Source: CAZIPZ01 sp964541075 (GTDB lineage Bacteria; Acidobacteriota; Terriglobia; 20CM-2-55-15). From it: DNA of 21,853 bases. Position 1 is the first letter of the stretch; each line of letters starts with the position of its first letter. Below, piece after piece: positions 1 through 7,926 of the stretch. Position numbers and translations under genes: made by a program. The notes beneath the pieces are model-generated. The model was given only the letters and a program-made list of their open reading frames with translations, was not told the DNA's origin and ran no database searches. Location of the stretch: positions 1-21,853 of the forward strand of contig CAZIPZ010000046.1 of NCBI GenBank assembly GCA_964541075.1, written 5' to 3'.

Positions 1-960
1 AACGTCAATCCCGCGAAAAACTGCCTGGTTTGACGCCGGTTTGTTTGTCGAAACATAGCCAATGGTGTACTGGTTGCGGGCTTGTTCTGTCGCACGGCTA
101 TAGTTGTTTTCAAGGGCCTTGATGGAACTCGCAAAATATGCATCGCCGCCTGTAGTTTTGGCGTATTCGTCCAAAACCGACAATTTGCGGTTCATGAACC
201 CAAGATCCATTCCGATCGCATAAACCTCAACGCCATCAGCGAGCAACCGATTGATCGTCTCATCGTAGGAATGATCGCTGCCGCCAGTTCGTCCGTCTGA
301 GATGACGAGGACCATTCTTCTTCGATCGGCCGGGCGTTTGGATAGATCTGAAGCTGCGGTGAAGATGGCATCGTGAAGAACTTTAATATCCTTCTGCGGT
401 GTTGTTGGTGCTCCCAACTGTCCGGGGGGAATGATCGGGGCGCCGTTAATCACCGGCCCTATGGCGGAGAAGGGTCCACCTGGAGCCGTGGGATACGGAG
501 TAGAATCCGGCTTGATGTCCTTGAGTGTGATTAATGCGGACTCGTATTCGAATGTATTCGCGGAAAAGTCTGCAATTTTGGCGACGTATTTGTCGAATCG
601 ATAGACAGCGACCTCGTCAAACTCACTGAAGGCGCCCGCTAGCGCAGGGAACGTTTCCTGCAGCTTGTTCAGCGATCCTGCTGTAAGACCTGTGTCAACG
701 AGGACTGCCGCGGAAAGTGGAACTGGATCTGTGCTGAAGTTAGTAATCGTCTGTTGGACTCCGTCTTCGAAGACCACGAAATCATCCTTCGTCAATCCTG
801 ACAGTAAGCGGTCGCCGCTGCCTTTTACGGTGACTGGAACGTTAACGAGATCAATGCGCGTACGAATCTGAAAGTCTTGAGCCCTGCCGATTGTCAAAAG
901 AAGAAGAGCGGCTGTTATTGGAGATAAAAATTTAGCGATCACTGAGATCTTTGGCCGCAT
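1..960 (-). CDS. VWFA-type secreted protein, partial (C-terminus beyond left edge)
   Basis: The frame is open from an ATG at 960 down to base 1 (320 codons), so the C-terminus is missing. It starts with a signal peptide (MRPKISVIAKFLSP..., hydrophobic stretch to GRAQ). A short beta domain follows (IDLVNVPVTV, then DDFVVFEDG), then a von Willebrand A fold (AAVLVDTG, later MVLVISDGRTGGSD) and the tail motif QYTIGYVS. This order matches the VWFA-related Acidobacterial domain family of exported proteins with unknown ligand. The start is supported by AGGAAGGG at 966-973, five bases upstream. The ATG lies inside the last 29 bases of the preceding VWA gene, so the two are probably translationally coupled. 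The metal site looks weakened: DTGLT replaces the usual DxSxS, and no Thr is seen at the second MIDAS position. The role is likely extracellular or periplasmic binding (inference). Confidence 0.85.
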   Translation of the reverse strand, partial: MRPKISVIAKFLSPITAALLLLTIGRAQDFQIRTRIDLVNVPVTVKGSGDRLLSGLTKDDFVVFEDGVQQTITNFSTDPVPLSAAVLVDTGLTAGSLNKLQETFPALAGAFSEFDEVAVYRFDKYVAKIADFSANTFEYESALITLKDIKPDSTPYPTAPGGPFSAIGPVINGAPIIPPGQLGAPTTPQKDIKVLHDAIFTAASDLSKRPADRRRMVLVISDGRTGGSDHSYDETINRLLADGVEVYAIGMDLGFMNRKLSVLDEYAKTTGGDAYFASSIKALENNYSRATEQARNQYTIGYVSTNKPASNQAVFRGIDV

Positions 961-1861
961 AGTATCCCTTCCTGGCTTTGATCTGATAGCTCGAGTTCTT
1001 CGGCGCGATTCGAATCTTGCGAAACTTTCCATCCCTTGCGGGATTTGAGGAAACGTATCCAAGACTGTATTGCGTACGGAGCTCCTCAGCGATTTGATTG
1101 AAAATCTTTTCGAAGCTGGTCCGCCCGTCAGCGACATAGGCTGCGCCGCCTGTTTCCTCGGCAAACTTTTTTAAAGTTCCCAGATCACCCATTCCTCCGA
1201 GGCGCCGCGTTAGAAATCCGCGCGAGCTATTCGAAATCGCATAGATCACAGTGTCGCTGCGATGCGCGGCGATCAATGCTTCCACGAATTGCACTTTGCT
1301 TGTGGTGTCTTCGCCGTCACTGATCAGCACGATGGCTTTACGCCCCGTTTCTGTTTTCAACTTGTCTTCGCAAGCAAGATAGACTGCGTCATAAAGCGAT
1401 GTGCCGCCTCCCATTTCGAGACCGCTGATAGCGCTCTTGAGGCTTCTAACGCTATCCGTGTAATCCTGAACGAGAGTAACGGATCGGTCGAATCCAATCA
1501 CCAAGGCTAGATCTGAAGGACGCAATGTGGATTCAAGGAACGCTACTGCTGTAAGTTTCTCGTCCTCGAAAACGGGCCGTACGCTCGGACTTGTGTCGAC
1601 CAGCAGCGCCAGCGTCAGCGGGCGTTCATTCTCTCGGGCGAAGTAGCGGATTTCCTGCTTCCTTCCGTCCTCCTCCACCGCAAAATCCTGCGCCTTCAAG
1701 CCGGGAACAAGTCTTCCTCTTCGGTCCGTCACCGTAAATTGAACATTGACGAGATCGACGCTGACTTTGAGGGTGTCCTGCGAAGGCCATGATGACGGCA
1801 TAACCAGGACTGTCGATGCCATCAAGAGGATGAGGACCGACAATGGTTTCATTAGCAACAT
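932..1861 (-). CDS. VWFA-related Acidobacterial domain protein
   Basis: A 309-residue exported protein. An N-terminal signal segment (about residues 5-27) precedes a small beta domain (VDLVNVQFTVTD, DFAVEEDG). A VWA domain with a complete-looking MIDAS metal site follows: DTSPS at 89-93, Thr154 in GGGTSLYD, and Asp182 in LISDGED. The C-terminal QYSLGYVS is typical of the family. The start may be the ATG at 1861 or the one at 1849; neither has a good Shine-Dalgarno site. The gene is divergent from cysS, with about 70-85 bp between starts, and overlaps the next VWA gene by 29 bp. Members are secreted proteins of unknown partner, and the intact MIDAS suggests divalent-metal-dependent protein binding. 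Family assignment is sure; function is inferred. Confidence 0.88.
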   Translation of the reverse strand: MLLMKPLSVLILLMASTVLVMPSSWPSQDTLKVSVDLVNVQFTVTDRRGRLVPGLKAQDFAVEEDGRKQEIRYFARENERPLTLALLVDTSPSVRPVFEDEKLTAVAFLESTLRPSDLALVIGFDRSVTLVQDYTDSVRSLKSAISGLEMGGGTSLYDAVYLACEDKLKTETGRKAIVLISDGEDTTSKVQFVEALIAAHRSDTVIYAISNSSRGFLTRRLGGMGDLGTLKKFAEETGGAAYVADGRTSFEKIFNQIAEELRTQYSLGYVSSNPARDGKFRKIRIAPKNSSYQIKARKGYYAAKDLSDR

Positions 1862-1932
1862 GTTATCATGCGGAGTCGGACGACATTCTATTAGACGATC
1901 ACTCTAGTTTGCTGTTTATCCGGCCCCGGAAG

Positions 1933-3330
1933 ATGTTGAAGTTAACGAATACGCTCACCGGCAATCAGGAAGAATTTGCTCCACTTGATGGAACCACCGT
2001 TCGCATGTACACCTGCGGCCCAACGGTATACAACTATGTACATATTGGCAACTTGCGAACCTATGTTTTCGAAGATGTGTTGCGTCGACACTTGTTGAGC
2101 AAAGGGTGGGCGTTGAAGCACGTTCTGAACATCACCGACATTGATGACAAGATCATTAAGGGTGCTATTGAAGCGGGAGTCGATCTGAAGACTTTCACGG
2201 AGCCGTACACGCGAGCCTTTTTCGAAGATTGTCAGGCCCTTCGCATTCAGCGTCCCGACATCGTTACGCCGGCAACGGACTACATCCCTGAGATGATTGC
2301 GCTCGTCGAGAAGTTGATTGAGTCGGGATACGCCTATAGAGAGGGCGCCTCTATTTATTATCGGATTTCACGATTCCCAAGTTACGGTAAATTGGCGCGT
2401 CTCGACAAACGTGAACTGAAGGCTGGCGCGCGTGTCGACGTGGATGAATACGAGAAGGAAGAGCCCCGCGATTTTGTGTTGTGGAAGGCGCCCAAGGATG
2501 AGAAAGAGCCTCGGTGGGACGCACCGTTCGGCGCCGGCCGCCCGGGATGGCACATTGAATGTTCCGCTATGGCGATGAAACACCTTGGAGACACACTAGA
2601 TATTCATTGCGGTGCGGTGGACAACATCTTCCCGCACCACGAGAACGAGATTGCCCAAAGCGAGGCTGTTACGGGGAAGCCCTTCGTTCGATTTTGGATT
2701 CATGGTGAGCATCTCCTCGTCGAAAGCGAGAAGATGGCGAAATCGAAAGGCAATTTCTTCACACTGCGCGACCTCCTCGAAAAAGGCTACGAACCGATCA
2801 GTATTCGATACGCCTTGCTGTCGACTCCATACCGGACACAATTGAACTTCACCTTTGATAGCTTGCATCAGGCGGAAAAGTCGCTTGAGAGAATAGCGGA
2901 ATTCCTGTTTCGTTTGAGAACGGCCCGCCTCCACTCAGGTCGGAATAATGAAATCTCGGCCGCTCTGCAACAGGCAAAGTCGGCGTTTGAGGCTGGACTT
3001 GATGACGACCTCAACACGGCGCAAGCGCTTGCTGCTATTTTCGACTTAATCCGCACGTGTAACAGTTCACTTTCCGAAATGAAGGTCTATGAAGAAGACC
3101 GGTCAGACATACTTGCATGGTTCAACAGCATTGACGACCGTCTTGGAATCATCCCTCCAATGGAAAAACTCGTGCAGGGCGATCAGGAGATCGAAAGGCT
3201 GATCGCACAACGAAACGAGGCTCGACGCAATCGCGACTTCGCCCTTTCCGATCGGATCAGGCAGGATTTGCTTGATCGAGGTGTGGTAATTGAAGACACA
3301 CGAGAGGGCACAAGGTGGCGCCGCAAGTAG
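1933..3330 (+). CDS. cysS: Cysteinyl-tRNA synthetase
   Basis: Class I aminoacyl-tRNA synthetase that charges tRNA-Cys in the cytoplasm. From the chosen start it has 465 residues, the usual length. The class I signature HIGN is at 37-40 and the KMSKS loop appears as KMAKS at 267-271. The zinc ligands that hold the cysteine substrate are recognisable as Cys28, Cys210, His235 and Glu239, one residue offset from the E. coli enzyme. The reading frame is open further upstream to a GTG/ATG region near 1843. That extension has no homologous look and overlaps the divergent VWA gene, whereas MLKLTNTLTG at 1933 matches the family N-terminus. GGAAG lies immediately before this start. It heads a probable operon with the aminotransferase and yraN. 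A tRNA-Cys gene lies about 4.5 kb downstream, not in the same operon. Confidence 0.97.
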   Translation: MLKLTNTLTGNQEEFAPLDGTTVRMYTCGPTVYNYVHIGNLRTYVFEDVLRRHLLSKGWALKHVLNITDIDDKIIKGAIEAGVDLKTFTEPYTRAFFEDCQALRIQRPDIVTPATDYIPEMIALVEKLIESGYAYREGASIYYRISRFPSYGKLARLDKRELKAGARVDVDEYEKEEPRDFVLWKAPKDEKEPRWDAPFGAGRPGWHIECSAMAMKHLGDTLDIHCGAVDNIFPHHENEIAQSEAVTGKPFVRFWIHGEHLLVESEKMAKSKGNFFTLRDLLEKGYEPISIRYALLSTPYRTQLNFTFDSLHQAEKSLERIAEFLFRLRTARLHSGRNNEISAALQQAKSAFEAGLDDDLNTAQALAAIFDLIRTCNSSLSEMKVYEEDRSDILAWFNSIDDRLGIIPPMEKLVQGDQEIERLIAQRNEARRNRDFALSDRIRQDLLDRGVVIEDTREGTRWRRK

Positions 3331-3376
3331 GATAGGTCAGGCGAATGCGCCTCGCCGAGGGCGAGTCCAGCAAGAG

Positions 3377-4714
3377 ATGAGCGAAAAACTTCCTAGAATC
3401 ATTACTCAACTTCCCGGGCCGAAGGCTCAAGAAGTCATTGAACGAGATCGCCGGCTGATTTCACCCTCTTACACCAGATCCTACCCCCTAGTGGCGAAGA
3501 GTGGACAAGGCGCGATTGTGGAGGACGTGGACGGAAATCGCTTTCTCGATTTCAACGCCGGCATTGCAGTGTGTTCAACGGGCCATTGCCATCCTGACGT
3601 CGTGAAAGCGATCCAGAACCAAGCCGAGTCGTTAATCCACATGTCCGGCACAGACTTTTACTATTCGCAAATGCCGGATGTCGCTGAACAGCTCAACTCC
3701 GTCATGTCTGGTGGAGGCGAATGGCGCTGCTTTTTCGGAAACTCTGGAACTGAAGCCGTTGAAGCTGCGCTGAAGCTGGCCAGGGCTCACACCGGAAGGT
3801 GGCAATTCATCGCTTTTCAGAATGCGTTCCATGGCCGAACGATGGGATCGTTGTCTCTAACATCTTCGAAGCCAATTCAGAGAACAGGCTTTGGGCCCCT
3901 AGTGCCCGGTGTTACACATATTCCGTACGCCAACTGCTATCGATGTCCTTTAAATCTGGAATACGGGGGAGGCAATTGCGGTGTTGCCTGCGCCAAGTAT
4001 CTCGAAGACGTCGTTTTCAAAACGACAGTGAACCCGGCGGAGGTTGCTGCCATCGTCGTGGAGTCCATTCAAGGTGAAGGTGGATATGTCCCGCCGCCGC
4101 CGGAATTCTTGCCTGCGGTTGAGAAGATCGCTCGACGGCACGGTATTCTTCTGATCGCAGACGAAGTTCAAAGCGGCATGGGACGCACCGGCAAGATGTT
4201 TGCCTTCGAACATTTCGATTTTCACCCCGACATCATCGCAATTGCCAAGGGCGTTGCCTCTGGAATGCCGTTGGGCGTGATGATGGCGCGCGCCGAAATC
4301 ATGGACTGGAAGGCCGGCGCCCATGCCTCAACTTTTGGGGGCAATCCCGTGTGTTTGGCAGCCGCTCGTGAAACCATTCGTCTCTTACGAGAGAAATATG
4401 TCGCGAACTCGGCGAAGGTTGGCGATTTCCTGCGGGCTCGCTTGGACGATCTCATGAAAGTTCATTCCGTCATCGGCGAGGTTCGAGGCCGAGGTCTGAT
4501 GTGGGGAGTGGAAATCGTCAAAGACCGCAAGACGAAGGAACCGGCGACTCAAATGAGAGACGCTGTTATTGACGAGTGCTTCAAAGCAGGTCTTTTAGTG
4601 CTTGGAGCCGGACCATCCACAATCCGGCTGTCGCCTCCCTTGATCATCGATCAGGAGCAGGCGCAATTTGCGGTTGAGACGATCTCTCGCGCCCTCTCAA
4701 CCGTTGCAAGCTAG
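3377..4714 (+). CDS. Class-III aminotransferase (4-aminobutyrate / acetylornithine / broad amino-acid type)
   Basis: PLP-dependent fold-type I enzyme, 445 residues from the ATG at 3377. An earlier in-frame ATG at 3290 overlaps cysS and adds a non-homologous basic tail, so it is rejected. Visible active-site elements are NSGTEA (122-127, phosphate binding), the Asp in LLIADEVQSGMGRTG (Asp262, pyridine N) and the Schiff-base lysine in IAIAKGVASG (Lys291). It carries an insertion with four cysteines, CYRC (187-190) and CGVAC (201-205). I associate this insertion with the archaeal-like ornithine-aminotransferase / broad-spectrum racemase branch rather than with classical GabT or ArgD. Substrate could be GABA, ornithine or a neutral amino acid; the sequence alone does not decide. 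It lies 46 bp after cysS and 29 bp before yraN, probably in one operon. No strong Shine-Dalgarno site is seen. Confidence 0.85.
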   Translation: MSEKLPRIITQLPGPKAQEVIERDRRLISPSYTRSYPLVAKSGQGAIVEDVDGNRFLDFNAGIAVCSTGHCHPDVVKAIQNQAESLIHMSGTDFYYSQMPDVAEQLNSVMSGGGEWRCFFGNSGTEAVEAALKLARAHTGRWQFIAFQNAFHGRTMGSLSLTSSKPIQRTGFGPLVPGVTHIPYANCYRCPLNLEYGGGNCGVACAKYLEDVVFKTTVNPAEVAAIVVESIQGEGGYVPPPPEFLPAVEKIARRHGILLIADEVQSGMGRTGKMFAFEHFDFHPDIIAIAKGVASGMPLGVMMARAEIMDWKAGAHASTFGGNPVCLAAARETIRLLREKYVANSAKVGDFLRARLDDLMKVHSVIGEVRGRGLMWGVEIVKDRKTKEPATQMRDAVIDECFKAGLLVLGAGPSTIRLSPPLIIDQEQAQFAVETISRALSTVAS

Positions 4715-4743
4715 AAGCGTCCTCAAGGACGTGCAGAACCTCG

Positions 4744-5135
4744 ATGCCATTTCCATTCTTTTTCAATAGGCTTCTCACCTTTGGCCGCCGATCCGAAATT
4801 CTCGGCATCGATTATCTANNNNNNNNNNACGCACACTTGGCTTTCGAGTTGTGGCTTCGGGATATCGAACGAAAGCCGGTGAAGTAGACATCATCGCTTG
4901 GGACGGCGACATTCTCGTATTTGTCGAGGTGAAGGCTCGTCGATCTGACGATCCGCCCGAGAACGCCGTTGGCGAGACGAAGCGCCGTCGAATCTTTCAT
5001 GCCGCGAGGTCGTACGTGGCGCGCCACAGGCTCAACGAAAAAACGCACCGCTTTGACATCCTGGCCATCAGTGAAAGCAGCGGACAAAGCCCCGAGTTCC
5101 GCCTTCTCCGTGATGTCTACCGCGTGTATAATTAA
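4744..5135 (+). CDS. yraN: YraN / UPF0102 family endonuclease-like protein, interrupted by assembly gap
   Basis: Restriction-endonuclease-like protein of the UPF0102 family. The nuclease core is visible: GEVDII, then FVEVKARR (E-x-K motif), then a C-terminal RFDILAI. The first 25 codons (ATG at 4744, MPFPFFFNRLL..., up to GIDYL) are in one frame. The rest, from RTLGFRVVASGYRT at 4830, is in another, and ten N lie between. GRRSEILGIDYL joined directly to RTLGFRVVA matches the spacing of E. coli YraN without insertion or deletion. The N run is therefore probably a placeholder and the real gene intact, about 126 residues. Family role is unclear; a nuclease in DNA repair or recombination is suspected. 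It is the third gene of the cysS cluster, and its stop overlaps the promoter of tRNA-Gly. Confidence 0.85.
4819..4828. other. Assembly gap (10 N)
   Basis: Ten undetermined bases inside yraN. The reading frames on the two sides differ. They join into one continuous YraN sequence if the N run and one duplicated A (4829) are removed, giving CTA followed directly by CGC. This suggests two contigs that abut or overlap by one base rather than truly missing sequence. Confidence 0.95.
5127..5132 (+). promoter_or_regulatory. -10 box of the tRNA-Gly promoter
   Basis: Perfect TATAAT ending 10 bases before the tRNA, inside the last codons of yraN. A poor -35 candidate, TTCTCC at 5104-5109, has a 17-base spacer. 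Expected transcription start is about 5139-5140. Confidence 0.6.
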
Positions 5136-5142
5136 AACCTTT

Positions 5143-5214
<72 letters not shown>

Positions 5215-5723
5215 CTTAAAATCAACCACCTCGCAGGGTCGCAGGTTGCATTTCATAAAGCCGCTATGCCGTCTGTATCTGACGCCCTCCTCATTCCACA
5301 ACTGCGAAAGGGTCGATCCGAGTACACATTTTGCGCCTCCAGCGACGAAAATCAATGGACGCCTCGTTCAAATTCAAGCATTGCCTCCCCAAACGCAAGC
5401 GCGTCCGCTCTAATGGAAATGCAACTGAGTGAATCGCGGCGATTCACAGTCACTAGCACGCGCATCGTACTCAAACGCACGCGTGCTCATTTGAAACGCG
5501 GTTTCGCTATGCTCGGAATCAGCGACCGCCGGCTCAATCGCACATTTTCCGGGGCGCTCCTGGAGTGCAACGGACGCTAACGCTGTGTAGGTTCGATTGG
5601 CGGTCTGGATTTCGACCATGTTGGGTTGCTTTTGACGCTGGCTGTAGTGCGCGCGATGCAGGGGAGATTTGCATTTGAACGCGTGCGCATTGAAATCCCT
5701 TTTGAGACGAAAGGAAACGAATC
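5215..5723. other. Intergenic region, about 500 bp, no supported gene
   Basis: The open frames here (for example the one ending at 5580) are rich in Ser and Arg, lack a good start signal and resemble no family I know. A GC-rich 10-base palindrome, GCACGCGTGC, lies at 5477-5486, and a related ACGCGTGCGC segment at about 5679-5688. The last 20 bases hold the ribosome binding site of the next gene. A structured RNA or a decayed gene cannot be excluded. Confidence 0.5.
5711..5715 (+). promoter_or_regulatory. Ribosome binding site of the ankyrin/toroid gene
   Basis: AAGGA eight bases before the ATG at 5724. It fixes the start at the methionine that opens the signal peptide. Confidence 0.65.
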
Positions 5724-7781
5724 ATGACCCTAAAAACGAAGACATACATACTCAGGACAAGCAAGTGCTCGTTACTGACGATGCTTTGGTTGCTTTCTGC
5801 TTGCGCTTCCGCCGTCGCGCAGGTTGATGCGCCACCCGTCGCAAGCAGCAGTCTCCAGGACGTTCTGAGCAACGAATTCTACAAAGCCATTCGCGAGAAT
5901 AATATGTCGCAGCTTCGTTCTCTCGTTTCAAAAGGAGGAGACGTGAATACAAGGGGCGCTGGCGGCGCAACGCCGCTGATGGATGCCGCTGTCGCGGGCT
6001 CTCTTGATGCGATGAAATTTTTGATCGGAAAAGGCGCGGATGTGAATGCGAAAGATTCGGGAGGCCGTACAGCGCTGATCCGTTCGGCAACAGACTTAGC
6101 CAAGATTCGCTTGTTGTTGGATCACGGAGCCGATATCAACGCAGCGTCCAACGTGGGGCGAACTGTGCTGTTGACAGCTGCAATGAGCGCTCCGTCAGCA
6201 GAAATCGTAAAGTTTTTGATTGCCAAGGGCGCGAATGTCAAAGCAGTGGATAAGCTGAACACAAATGCTTTGCTGGCGGCGAGCGTTGGAAACGACACGG
6301 CGACCATACAGATGATGATTGATGCCGGGCTTGATGTGAACGTGGCTTCCTCGGCGACGAGCTTGCCAAGCACCCTTACGCCCCTCATGCTGGCAGCAAG
6401 CAACGCCAATCTGTCTGTGATGAAAATGCTGCTTTCCAAAGGTGCGAACGTGAACGCTGTGAGCGCGGAGGAATCTGACGGAAGGGTCAAAAACGGGCCT
6501 ATTGCAAATGGTCGTTTCACTGCTTTGATGGTAGCGGCGCCGTTTGGGCGCGCCGAGGTCGTCAAGATGCTTCTCGATGCTGGCGCCGGCGTGAACGCGA
6601 AAGACGTTCGCGGGATGACTCCGCTGATGCTGGCGGTAGCTACGGATCATCATGAAGGCGCCGAAGTGCTCCGGATGCTGCTCGATCGCGGCGCGGACGT
6701 GAACGCAAAAAGTCTGGCGAATGAAACCGCGCTCGATTGGGCCAAGAAAGCGGCATGGCCGGAAGCGATCGATCTACTCAGCAAAGCCGGAGCGATGGGT
6801 GGAATGGCTGAGCGTATTGCGCCTCCTCCCGCCTCGCCGACAGACTTGAAGCCTGCACTGGAGCGCAGCATTGCTTTGCTTGAAAAGACCAGCGCAAGTT
6901 TCTTTGCAAAAGGCGGCTGCATCGCCTGCCACGCTCAGAACATGACCGATATGGTTGTCGCGAATGCCAAAGTCAAAGGCATGCGGGTCGACGCTGCGGC
7001 GGCTAGCGCCAGCACCAGAAACTTGAAAGGAATGTTCGGTCTATTTCAGGCAGACATGCTTGAGCGTTTGGAACCACCGATTCCGGAAATTGCAGGTTTT
7101 TCAATGACTGCGTTTAGCGCAGCAAAGGCTCCGGCCGATCGCACCACTGACGCAGTTGTGTCGAATCTTGCTGCGCATCAGTCGGAGGATGGAGCGTGGC
7201 ACTTTGCCGTCATGAAGCGCCCTCCGATGATGGATGGCGCCTTTTCCCGAACAGCCTTTATTGCGCGCTCTCTTCAGATCTACGGGTCCCCCGGGCGCAG
7301 CAAGGAATGGAACGCGCGCATCGCGAAAGCGCGCCAATGGTTGTCAATAAACAAGGCAGTGACTGCTGAGGATCGCAATATGCAAATGCTCGGTCTTGCC
7401 TGGCTAGGAGCGGACAACCGCGTTATGAAACGCCTGGCTTCGGCAGTTATTGCAGCGCAGCAACCGGATGGCGGCTGGAGACAGCAGGATGGCCTCACAA
7501 GTGACGCATATGCCACCGGCCAGACCCTTTATGCACTCGCCACGACAGGTGCTATGGCGCCCACGGATCCCATATTCAAAAAAGGCATACAATTCCTACT
7601 GGCCTCCCAGCGTTCCGATGGTTCGTGGTACGTTGCGAGCCGCGCTCCCAAGTTCCAACCGTATTTTGAGAGCGGTTTCCCTTACGGCCATGACCAGTGG
7701 ATCAGCATGATGGCTACGGGATGGGCGGCGTTGGCGTTAACGGAGGCCATCGAAGCGTCGCCAACTCGTGCATCAAAGTGA
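5724..7781 (+). CDS. Exported ankyrin-repeat / CxxCH / terpenoid-cyclase-like toroid fusion protein
   Basis: A 685-residue protein in four parts. Residues 1-33 form an export signal: a hydrophobic segment ends in LLSAC, so Cys27 could be a lipobox cysteine, and AVAQ offers an alternative signal-peptidase I site. Residues about 48-355 hold eight or so ankyrin repeats with the usual TPLMLAA and LLDRGADVNAK motifs. A linker contains one haem-c attachment motif, CIACH at 399-403 (bases 6918-6932). Residues about 470-680 have repeated QW-like motifs (QSEDGAWHF, QQPDGGWRQQ, SQRSDGSWYV) typical of the alpha/alpha toroid of squalene cyclases and prenyltransferases. The catalytic DxDD of squalene-hopene cyclases is not seen, so an enzymatic cyclase role is doubtful. 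Related architectures in Acidobacteria and Verrucomicrobia are, as I recall, annotated only as ankyrin proteins. It stands alone between two tRNA genes. A periplasmic redox or binding role is an inference. Confidence 0.85.
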   Translation: MTLKTKTYILRTSKCSLLTMLWLLSACASAVAQVDAPPVASSSLQDVLSNEFYKAIRENNMSQLRSLVSKGGDVNTRGAGGATPLMDAAVAGSLDAMKFLIGKGADVNAKDSGGRTALIRSATDLAKIRLLLDHGADINAASNVGRTVLLTAAMSAPSAEIVKFLIAKGANVKAVDKLNTNALLAASVGNDTATIQMMIDAGLDVNVASSATSLPSTLTPLMLAASNANLSVMKMLLSKGANVNAVSAEESDGRVKNGPIANGRFTALMVAAPFGRAEVVKMLLDAGAGVNAKDVRGMTPLMLAVATDHHEGAEVLRMLLDRGADVNAKSLANETALDWAKKAAWPEAIDLLSKAGAMGGMAERIAPPPASPTDLKPALERSIALLEKTSASFFAKGGCIACHAQNMTDMVVANAKVKGMRVDAAAASASTRNLKGMFGLFQADMLERLEPPIPEIAGFSMTAFSAAKAPADRTTDAVVSNLAAHQSEDGAWHFAVMKRPPMMDGAFSRTAFIARSLQIYGSPGRSKEWNARIAKARQWLSINKAVTAEDRNMQMLGLAWLGADNRVMKRLASAVIAAQQPDGGWRQQDGLTSDAYATGQTLYALATTGAMAPTDPIFKKGIQFLLASQRSDGSWYVASRAPKFQPYFESGFPYGHDQWISMMATGWAALALTEAIEASPTRASK

Positions 7782-7782
7782 A

Positions 7783-7794
7783 CCTCCATGGAGG
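7783..7794. repeat. Palindrome CCTCCATGGAGG just after the ankyrin/toroid stop codon
   Basis: Perfect 12-base palindrome one base after the TGA. There is no T tract, so it is not a standard intrinsic terminator. It may be a 3' end structure or chance. Confidence 0.3.
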
Positions 7795-7835
7795 CTCGAC
7801 GGGTGATTGTCCACCGTTCTCACACTCGCGTTGGT

Positions 7836-7841
7836 TATAAT
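7836..7841 (+). promoter_or_regulatory. -10 box of the tRNA-Cys promoter
   Basis: Perfect TATAAT 13 bases before the tRNA. No convincing -35 hexamer is present at 16-18 bases; TTGTCC at 7807-7812 is too far upstream. Confidence 0.55.
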
Positions 7842-7854
7842 GACCCGAGCGCAG

Positions 7855-7926
7855 GGCGCCGTACCCAAGTGGTAAGGGAGAGGTCTGCAAAACCTTTATG
7901 CATCGGTTCGAATCCGATCGGCGCCT
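7855..7926 (+). tRNA. tRNA-Cys (anticodon GCA)
   Basis: 72-base cloverleaf. The acceptor stem GGCGCCG pairs with CGGCGCC (7919-7925), and the discriminator is T, as expected for tRNA-Cys. The anticodon stem GAGGT/ACCTT contains loop CTGCAAA with GCA at 7887-7889. The T arm centres on GGTTCGAATCC. No encoded CCA. Its 3' end abuts an integrase remnant on the opposite strand, so it probably served as an attachment site. Confidence 0.96.

Noticed and set aside
1843..1932. Extended N-terminus of CysRS
   Set aside because: Thirty extra residues have no counterpart in the family and overlap the divergent VWA start.
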